A stretch of 14,706 bases of DNA from an uncultured Muribaculaceae bacterium. Its GTDB lineage: Bacteria > Bacteroidota > Bacteroidia > Bacteroidales > Muribaculaceae. Shown here one piece after another: positions 1 to 6,600 of the stretch. How positions within the stretch are numbered: the first letter of the stretch is position 1; each line of letters begins with the position of its first letter. Location: assembly GCA_947177435.1 (NCBI GenBank), contig CAMWUM010000017.1, forward strand, positions 1-14,706, in the 5' to 3' direction. Below the pieces are notes generated by a model. It ran no database searches and had not been told where the DNA came from. It was given only the letters and a program-made list of their open reading frames with translations. Both the position numbers and the translations under genes were made by a program.

Positions 1-613
1 AATCGCTGACGTATACGTTGTTCTCAAACCGCATAATCATATCGATTATCTTGTCGGTCTCAAAAAGGGTGTGCTCCAACGGCTCAAATATGCCTGTCAC
101 AATCAAGTTGCTTGTCTGGACATCTTGGTGATTCCATACTATGGCTTTGCCAATGGGGTCGGCGTCGCCGAAGCATTCCTTGGCATACTGGGGAGTGATT
201 ACTACCGAGTTGACTTCATTGAGCGCAGTGCGGCGGTCGCCCTGCAGCAGCTTGAAGTCGAAAAATTTGAAGAATGTGGAGTCGACGAGCAGAAAGTTGG
301 GGTGGTTCAGTTCCCCGCCTTCTGGATGCATGTCATCTGTGGCGAAGCTGATGGCGCAGGATGATTCAATCTCCGGGAACTGGTCGACGAGGTGCCATCC
401 GGCGCGCCAGTGCGAGCCGGATGAGAATCCGCCGTAGCTTTTGTCGCCGAGTAGGTAGATGCGGTCGGCCTTAGTCTGCTGCTTGTCGAGGGTCGTTTCT
501 TGCCATACGTAGGCGCCGATGATTATAGCGAACATCAGTCCCAGGCTGAGGCCCAGGACGTTGATGATGGTGTAGGCCGCGTTGCGGCTCAGGAATTTGA
601 AGTATGATTTCAT
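1..613 (-). CDS. ABC transporter permease, MacB/FtsX type (partial, N-terminal part)
   Basis: Reading the minus strand from the ATG at 613 gives 204 open codons that run off the window edge. The protein starts MKSYFKFLSRNAAYTIINVL and has one hydrophobic membrane segment at about residues 14-37. A soluble stretch follows with NSVVITPQYAKECFG and DPIGKAI, typical of the periplasmic core domain of MacB-like permeases. In this family the permease works with a cytoplasmic ATPase, a periplasmic adaptor and a TolC channel to move substrates from the periplasm out of the cell. The C-terminal FtsX-type membrane helices would lie beyond the window. Its ATG overlaps the stop of the adaptor gene as ATGA (610-613), which suggests translational coupling. 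The substrate cannot be told from sequence. Family assignment is fairly secure; the subtype is not. Confidence 0.85.
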   Translation of the reverse strand, partial: MKSYFKFLSRNAAYTIINVLGLSLGLMFAIIIGAYVWQETTLDKQQTKADRIYLLGDKSYGGFSSGSHWRAGWHLVDQFPEIESSCAISFATDDMHPEGGELNHPNFLLVDSTFFKFFDFKLLQGDRRTALNEVNSVVITPQYAKECFGDADPIGKAIVWNHQDVQTSNLIVTGIFEPLEHTLFETDKIIDMIMRFENNVYVSD

Positions 614-1869
614 TTGAGTACGAGGGTTGTGGCATCGCCGTAAGGCTCGTAGCCGTTGATGATTACTCGCTCGCCCGGCTCAAGGCCTTCGAGCACTTCG
701 TAGTATTGCGGATTCTGGCGTCCGAGTCGCACGTTGCGGCGGTATGCCTTGCGATCGTTTTTGTCGAGCACATATACGTAATTGCCCGACGAAGAGGAAT
801 AGAACGCGCCTCGGGGGATGAGGACTGCGGGCGAGGGCTGGCCGAGCTGGAGGTTGAGGTAGTAGGTCTGGCCCATGCGGATGTTGTCGGGACGGTCGCC
901 GTCAAACACGAAGTCTACACGGAACTTTCCCTCGCGCACCTCGGGGTAAACCTTGTGTACGACCATGTTGAACTTCTGGCCGTTTCGATCGAGGATTGCG
1001 GGCAGGCCCACGTGTACGCGGTCGATGCTGCGCTCGTCGATGCGTGCCTCTACCTTGTAGTCGGAGAGCACGTTGATCTGGCCGATCTTCTGGCCGGCGG
1101 TTATGTTTTGGCCGAGCTCAGCTTCGAGCAGTCCGAGTTCGCCGTCGATGGGCGAAGTGACGTCGAGGTGGTCTTTGCGCTGGCGGATGAGCACGACGTT
1201 GAGCTGCATGTTCTCGAGGTTTTCCTCCATCTGGCCCACCTGGCTCAGGCGATAGATGCTGTCTTGAGCCAGCCTTTGGGTGATGAGGCCCTGGCGGCGG
1301 AGCGCCAGTTCGTAATCCTCCTTGGCCTGCAGGTAATCCTCCTTGGCGATGAGGCGCTCTTTGTACAGGCGCTCCTTCTGCTCGTAGGCGCGGTGCTTTC
1401 GGGTGACTTCGAGGTCGATCTGCGCCTGTTCGTTGCGGTTGTTGAGTCGGTCTTGCTCCATGGATATCTGCGTGTTGCGCAGGATATTCTGCTTTTCGGC
1501 CAGTTCGGCTTCGGCATTAAGGATCTGCAGGTCGAGAGCGTTGTTGCGCAGGCGGATGATGACGTCGCCTTTCTTGACTGTGGCGCCCTCTTCGACCACG
1601 CGCTCGACCACTATGCCGCCCTCCTCGGGGCTGATCTGCACCTGGCTGATGGGCAGCACGTGGCCGTCGATGCGCACGAAGTCGTCAAACTGCCCCTCAG
1701 TCACCTCGCCGATGGTGAGGCCAAGGCGGTCGGCCTTGTAGGTTGATGACATGTCGGATGAGAAAATCCACACAGCGGCGGTGACAGCCAGCGCGCCGAT
1801 GCCGATGTAGGCCCAATGGCGCGGCTTGATGGCTTTCAGGCCTTTCTTTTTTTCTATTTTAACGTCCAT
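610..1869 (-). CDS. Periplasmic adaptor (membrane fusion) protein, HlyD/MacA type
   Basis: This 419-residue protein bridges an inner-membrane transporter and a TolC-type channel. Visible parts in order: a short basic cytoplasmic tail, one membrane helix at about 19-36, the first half of a lipoyl/hairpin motif at about 72-107 (GGIVVERVVEEGATVKKGD), a long charged coiled coil at about 113-232, the second lipoyl half from about 236 (VTSPIDGEL), then a beta-barrel and a membrane-proximal domain to the end (PGERVIINGYEP). The length is normal for the family. The long coiled coil fits docking on a TolC hairpin. The start at 1869 overlaps the end of the upstream tolC-like gene by 16 bases, and the stop overlaps the permease start. 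ABC rather than RND partnership is inferred from the neighbouring permease. Confidence 0.93.
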   Translation of the reverse strand: MDVKIEKKKGLKAIKPRHWAYIGIGALAVTAAVWIFSSDMSSTYKADRLGLTIGEVTEGQFDDFVRIDGHVLPISQVQISPEEGGIVVERVVEEGATVKKGDVIIRLRNNALDLQILNAEAELAEKQNILRNTQISMEQDRLNNRNEQAQIDLEVTRKHRAYEQKERLYKERLIAKEDYLQAKEDYELALRRQGLITQRLAQDSIYRLSQVGQMEENLENMQLNVVLIRQRKDHLDVTSPIDGELGLLEAELGQNITAGQKIGQINVLSDYKVEARIDERSIDRVHVGLPAILDRNGQKFNMVVHKVYPEVREGKFRVDFVFDGDRPDNIRMGQTYYLNLQLGQPSPAVLIPRGAFYSSSSGNYVYVLDKNDRKAYRRNVRLGRQNPQYYEVLEGLEPGERVIINGYEPYGDATTLVLK

Positions 1870-3203
1870 AACGGTTCGCCTTTATAATAGTTAACTAATT
1901 TGTCTTTAAGCATGTATAGGGTTTGTTTTTGCAGCAGGGCCAGGCGCGAGGCGTAGTAGGTGTTGGCCGAAAGCTGCAGGTCGATGAGCGAGAGCAGGCC
2001 TTCCTCGTATTTCCGCAGGTTGAGGCGGTATGCCGTATAGTCGGCTTCGAGTTTGTCGGTGAGCGCTGCGATTTCGGTGGCGTAGCCGTCGCGGTCGAGC
2101 ACGGCCAGGGCGATGTCGTCGCGGAGCTTTCGCAGGCTTTCGTCGCGTTGGCTCTTGGCTATCTCCCAGTTGGCCTTTGCTCGGCGTGCTGAAGATGAGC
2201 GCCAGAGGTTGTCGAAGAGCGGGAGGCTGAAGTTGACTTGCACATACTCGCCTCGGTTGTTGCGGAACTGCTCGCCGAAGGGCGGGAACGTGACGCCTGA
2301 GCCCAGCACGCGGTAAAATGATGTGGAGATGCCGCCGCTGAGTGATATTGTGGGCCACAAGGTGCCCTGGGCCGAGCGGTAGCGGTAACGGGCCGACTCG
2401 ACCAACTTTTCGGCCTCTATAGCCAGTGGATTGTTGGCCATGGCATAGGCGCAGATGTCGCCGACGCTGACGGGGAGGTCGTAAGTGAGGTATTCCGTTT
2501 CGAGCCATGCGGTGTCTACGGCCAGGGTCATGCTGTCGGGCAGGTTGAGCGCGCTGCGGAGCGTGAGCATCGACTGCTGGTATACGTTGCGCTGGTGGGT
2601 GAGGTTGTAAAGGTCGTCGCTGTGGCTGGCGCGGGCCTGGGCCACGTCGGGAGCGCCCATCATGCCGAGTTCTTCCTGGCGAAGGGTGAGGGAGAGCAGC
2701 GCCTCGCTCTGCGCGGCCTTGTCCTCGGCGATGGCAATGGCACCGAGATAATAGGCGGCGTCGGCGTAGGCCATCATGGCCGAGATGGCGCAGTCGTCTC
2801 GACGCATGTCGATGGCGTTGCGCGAGCGTTCACGTTCGGCACGGGCCAGGCGCCAATTGTTGTAGGTCTGTCCACCGTCGAATAGGGTGAGGGAGGCATA
2901 GAGGCCATAGCCGTTGTTGAACGTGGTTACATTATTATAGGTGTTCGTTTCCGGGTCGATATTGCGGCCCCAACTGAACTGCGCGGCAGTCTGCGCCGAC
3001 ACTGACGGCAGGAAGTTGCCCACGGCGTTGGCGTATTCCGCCTTGGCGCCAACCAGATCCCAGCGTGCTTGCGCCACGGCGTTGCCATGCTCGGCAGCGT
3101 AGGCCATGCACTCGTCGAGCGACCAGACGCGTCCCTGGGCACATGCTCCGCCCACGCAGGCCGCCGCGGCTAAGGTTGATAATAATAATTTTATTTTTTC
3201 CAT
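1854..3203 (-). CDS. TolC family outer membrane efflux protein
   Basis: The 449-residue product is an outer membrane channel component that should form a trimeric beta-barrel with a periplasmic helical tunnel. The start at 3203 is preferred because it begins a clear signal peptide, MEKIKLLLSTLAAAACVGGA, with likely cleavage after Ala22 (ACA-Q). A longer reading to 3317 would translate through the promoter region. The mature protein opens with WSLDECMAYAAEHG, typical of OEP proteins. It has the two internally repeated halves: the motif TLFDGGQTYNNWRLARAE in the first is echoed by SLPLFDNLWRSSSARRAK in the second, each followed by a long helix. It is first in the efflux operon and overlaps the adaptor gene by 16 bases. 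Possible sigma-54 control is described under the regulatory entries. Confidence 0.93.
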   Translation of the reverse strand: MEKIKLLLSTLAAAACVGGACAQGRVWSLDECMAYAAEHGNAVAQARWDLVGAKAEYANAVGNFLPSVSAQTAAQFSWGRNIDPETNTYNNVTTFNNGYGLYASLTLFDGGQTYNNWRLARAERERSRNAIDMRRDDCAISAMMAYADAAYYLGAIAIAEDKAAQSEALLSLTLRQEELGMMGAPDVAQARASHSDDLYNLTHQRNVYQQSMLTLRSALNLPDSMTLAVDTAWLETEYLTYDLPVSVGDICAYAMANNPLAIEAEKLVESARYRYRSAQGTLWPTISLSGGISTSFYRVLGSGVTFPPFGEQFRNNRGEYVQVNFSLPLFDNLWRSSSARRAKANWEIAKSQRDESLRKLRDDIALAVLDRDGYATEIAALTDKLEADYTAYRLNLRKYEEGLLSLIDLQLSANTYYASRLALLQKQTLYMLKDKLVNYYKGEPLWTLK

Positions 3204-3230
3204 AAGAAATGTGTTTGCACCCCTATAACA

Positions 3231-3246
3231 TACATACCCCGTGCCA
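3231..3246 (-). promoter_or_regulatory. Candidate sigma-54 promoter of the efflux operon
   Basis: The minus strand reads TGGCACGGGGTATGTA from 3246 to 3231. The RpoN consensus is TGGCACGG-N3-TTGCW. The -24 half matches at all eight positions. The -12 half (ATGTA) matches three of five, with GT in place of the usual GC. The spacing is exact. The start site would be about 3220, giving a 17-base leader to the ATG at 3203. Efflux operons of this composition in Bacteroidales are often next to a sigma-54-dependent response regulator (recalled, not checked), which supports the reading. The weak -12 half is the main doubt. Confidence 0.45.
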
Positions 3247-3267
3247 AACTCACAACCACCTAATATC

Positions 3268-3296
3268 CAAATATATAATAATTGATTGCCTGTCAA
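3268..3296 (-). promoter_or_regulatory. Alternative housekeeping-type promoter for the efflux operon
   Basis: On the minus strand TATATTTG (3275-3268) is an exact match to the Bacteroidetes -7 element TAnnTTTG. TTGACA (3296-3291) lies upstream, with 18 bases between its TTG and the -7 box, close to the usual 19-21. It would start transcription near 3261 and give a leader of nearly 60 bases. It competes with the sigma-54 candidate; both could be used. Confidence 0.4.
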
Positions 3297-3301
3297 GAGT
3301 G

Positions 3302-3341
3302 TCAAAAAATCATACACCCGCCATCAAAAAATCATACACCC
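3302..3341. repeat. Tandem 18-bp direct repeat, 22-bp period (likely regulator binding sites)
   Basis: TCAAAAAATCATACACCC occurs at 3302-3319 and again, identical, at 3324-3341. The 22-bp period is about two helical turns, so both copies face the same side of the DNA. They lie about 82-121 bases upstream of the start predicted from the sigma-54-like element, where enhancer-binding activators normally sit. The first copy is also framed by GTGT and ACAC. Function as an operator is inferred. Confidence 0.6.
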
Positions 3342-3383
3342 ATGCGTACAAGCAAATGGGTGAATCAAAGAGAAAGTATCAAT

Positions 3384-3511
3384 TTTTGTAGGGACATCGC
3401 TTTGCGATGTCAAACAAGAAGATGGCTGAAAAATCTTAACTGCCGCCCGAGAGACGGCCTCATACTTCATACTCTTTTCGTTTAACATCGCAAAGCGATG
3501 TCCCTACAAAA
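3384..3511. repeat. 128-bp element with 27-bp perfect terminal inverted repeats (MITE-like or intergenic repeat)
   Basis: The arms are 3384-3410 and 3485-3511, perfect reverse complements over 27 bases. The outer part begins TTTTGTAGGGACATCGC when read inward. Each arm also holds its own hairpin, ACATCGC-TTT-GCGATGT, so the palindromes are nested. The 74-base centre has a small GCCG/CGGC hairpin (3442-3458) and no gene. No clear target-site duplication is visible beside the arms. It could be a non-autonomous mobile element, a dispersed intergenic repeat, or an insulator between two divergent genes. Confidence 0.7.
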
Positions 3512-3636
3512 GATTTTTGACGCACTTTCTTGGGCGCACGGTTCGTGCGTATGTGTCTGCGGTCCCGTTGGTGAATGAAGAAATTGGGGCGGGTGCATAA
3601 TAATTGCGGTGGAGGCGCGTTATTATAGGTGTTACA

Positions 3637-6600
3637 ATGAGTGATCTGTTGAAACGATATATAGCCTGCTTTGCTGTCTGCCGTGGCCTTTTGGCCGTGG
3701 TGTGCTTTGTTTTATTCTTTTTGGGGGCACAGGCGCAGTACTATACGCCGCAGGTGACGCCTCCGCCTCCCGTTGGGGGGACGCCGACGCCGGGCGATTC
3801 GATTGATTTGCCGTTTCCTATCAATCCCTCTGTCCCTCAGAGTTATGAGCAACTCGTTGAGGATGAGTTGGGCTTTGACCTCAAAACTCCATCAAACATT
3901 ACCACCGAGGCTGAATACGACCCGACTACGGGCTATTATATAGTTCGCACGCGCGTAGGCGGCATGGACGTGGTCACGCCCTTTATGCTCACTCCCGCGC
4001 AGTACAACAACTGGCAGCTGCGCCAGTCTATGCAGGACTATTACCGTGAGCGCAACCTGGCATTGGTCAAAAACGAGACTGAGAAAGAGCCGTTTAACGT
4101 GCTGGATATGAATTTCGCTCTTGGGCCGCTGGAGAAAATCTTCGGCCCCGGAGGCGTGCAGCTCAAGACGCAGGGCTCGGTGCAGATTTCGATGGGCGTG
4201 AAGAGCAACAAGACTGATAATCCGGCGCTTTCGCTCAACGCGCGCCGCAAGACATTCTTCGATTTCGACCAGAAGATACAGGCCACTATCAATGCAAGCG
4301 TCGGCAACCGCATGCGCTTCAACATGACCTACAACACCGACGCAACATTCGGTTTCGACTCCAAAAACCTCAAACTCGCCTACGAGGGCGAAGAGGATGA
4401 CATTGTAAAGGAAATCGAGGCCGGTAACGTGTCGATGACTACCGGTTCGTCGCTCATCCGCGGCGGTACGGCCCTGTTCGGCATCAAGGCCAAGCTGCAA
4501 TTTGGACGCCTCACGGCTACAGCCCTGGTGTCGCAGCAAAACTCGCAGTCGCAGACCGTCAACACCAAGGGCGGCGTGCAGACCACCAAGTACTCGATCA
4601 AGGCCGACGAATACGATGCCAATCGCCACTTCTTCCTCGCGCAATACTTCCGCGACAATTACGACAAGTTCGCCGCCAAGGTGCCTTTCGTGTCGTCGGG
4701 CATCAACATCACGCGCATCGAGGTGTGGGTGACTAACAAGAGCGGAAAGTACGATGAGGCGCGCAACCTCGTTGGCTTCATTGATTTGGGCGAGAGTCGC
4801 GTACTGGCCAACAATCACTGGACCGTTGATCCCGGCTATCCATTCCCCACCAACGAGAGCAACAACTTGCTCTACACCATCAAGCGTGACTATCCTGACG
4901 CCCGCAACATCAACGACGTGACCCAGGCCCTAGCGCCTCTGCAGGCCTACGGCATACAGGGCGGGTCCGACTTCGAGAAGGTCGAGAGCGCGCGCCTGCT
5001 CAGCAGCAACGAGTACACCCTCAACTCCACCCTCGGTTACATCTCGCTCAAGTCGGCCCTCAACACCGACGAGGTGCTGGCCGTGGCTTTTGAGTACACG
5101 TACAACGGCCAGGTCTACCAGGTGGGCGAGTTTTCAAGCGACATCACTTCCACTTCTCAGGCCCTGTTCGTGAAGATGCTGCGAAGCACCACCGTGTCGA
5201 CCGCACTGCCTACATGGGACCTGATGATGAAGAACGTCTACAACCTCGGCGGCTATCAGATACAGAAAAACAATTTCCGACTCAACATCAAGTATCTGAG
5301 TGACACCACCGGCGTTGAAATCAACTACCTGCCCGTGCCCGGCCTCAATGACAAGTCGCTGCTGCAAGTGATGAACCTCGACCGCCTCGACTCAAACCAA
5401 GAGTCGAACGTCGACGGATTTTTCGACTTTGTGGAGGGATATACCATCATACCCTCGTCGGGTAAGGTAATTTTCCCCGTGGTCGAGCCCTTCGGTGAGC
5501 ACCTGGCCCGCATGATTGACAACCCTACAATCGCCAAGGATTACGTCTACCAGGAACTTTACGACTCTACGCTGATAGTGGCCCGCCAGTTTGCTGACAA
5601 GAACAAGTTCGTCATCACGGGCGAATATCAGGCCTCGGCCGGCAGCCAGATTAGGCTTAACGCGATGAACGTGCCGCGAGGATCGGTGGTGGTCATGGCC
5701 GGCGGACGCCAACTCGTGGAGAACTCCGACTACACCGTGGACTATACCATGGGCATCGTCACCATTACCAACCAGTCGATTATCGACTCGGGCCAGAACG
5801 TGAGCGTGACCCTCGAAAACCAGTCGCTATTCTCAATGCAGCGCAAGTCGCTACTCGGCCTCGACCTGCAATACGAGATCAACAAGGACTTCATAATCGG
5901 CGGCACGTTCATGCATTTCTCCGAGAAGGCGCTGACCGAAAAAGTTAATATCGGCGACGAGATTGTCAACAACTCGATGCTTGGCTTTAACCTGCGCTAC
6001 AACAAAGAGTTTATGTGGCTGACGAATGCCCTCAACTGGATACCCACCGTCAACGCCACCGCCCCGAGCCGCATCAACGTCACCGGCGAGTTCGCGCAGC
6101 TCATCCCCCACAGCCAAAAGCCCGGGTCGAACCGCGGCTCGTCATACCTCGACGATTTCGAATATACACAGATCGGCATTGACCTGCGTTCGCCCTATGC
6201 ATGGCAACTCGCTCCGACTCCTTACGACCCCAGTCCCAACGCCCTCTTCCCTGAGGCCGCGCTGAGCAACAATGTGGACTACGGCAAGAATCGAGCGTTG
6301 CTCAACTGGTATTACATAGATCGCATGTTTACCCAGCGCAATTCGTCGCTGGCTCCCGGCTACATCAAGAGCGACCTCGACATGCTCTCGCAGCCATACG
6401 TCCGTGAGATCAAGACACACGAGATTTTCCCCGGACGCCAACTCACCTATGGCGAGTCGTCGACCATCCAGACTCTCAACCTCACATTCTATCCCTCGGA
6501 GCGCGGACCGTACAACCTCGACGCCGACAACATCGCCTCCGACGGCTCGCTGCTCTATCCCGAGACGCGCTGGGGCGGCCTTCTGCGCAGGATGGAAAAC

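Larger units (their letters stand above)
3204..3636. other. Divergent intergenic region between the tolC-like gene and sprA
   Basis: This 433-base stretch holds no convincing gene. It is AT-rich near the tolC-like gene (about 3181-3300). It contains, from left to right, a sigma-54-like promoter and a housekeeping-like promoter for the minus strand, a pair of 18-bp direct repeats, a 128-bp inverted-repeat element, and a 15-base hairpin at 3535-3549 (CGCACG-GTT-CGTGCG). No convincing TAnnTTTG promoter for sprA was found; the best stretches near 3598 and 3624 miss two or more positions or have wrong spacing. Confidence 0.8.

Noticed and set aside
604-1746. Long plus-strand open frame of 380 codons opposite the adaptor gene
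   Set aside because: It mirrors the codon pattern of the HlyD-type gene, has low-complexity hydrophobic composition and no recognisable family; the minus-strand gene is unambiguous.
3204-3317. N-terminal extension of the tolC-like protein to 3317
   Set aside because: The extension precedes a complete signal peptide and would cover the promoter elements; the ATG at 3203 is far better.
3302-3341. The paired 18-bp repeats as a CRISPR remnant
   Set aside because: Only two copies with a 4-base gap, no spacers of normal length and no cas genes.
3604-3636. TTG start of sprA at 3604
   Set aside because: It adds 11 residues before an ATG that opens a normal signal peptide; the ATG at 3637 is preferred.
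3892-4818. Minus-strand open frame of 308 codons inside sprA
   Set aside because: Antisense shadow of the strongly biased codons of sprA; no start context, domain or promoter supports it. The same holds for the antisense frames at 6142-6786, 7834-8538 and 9115-9648.
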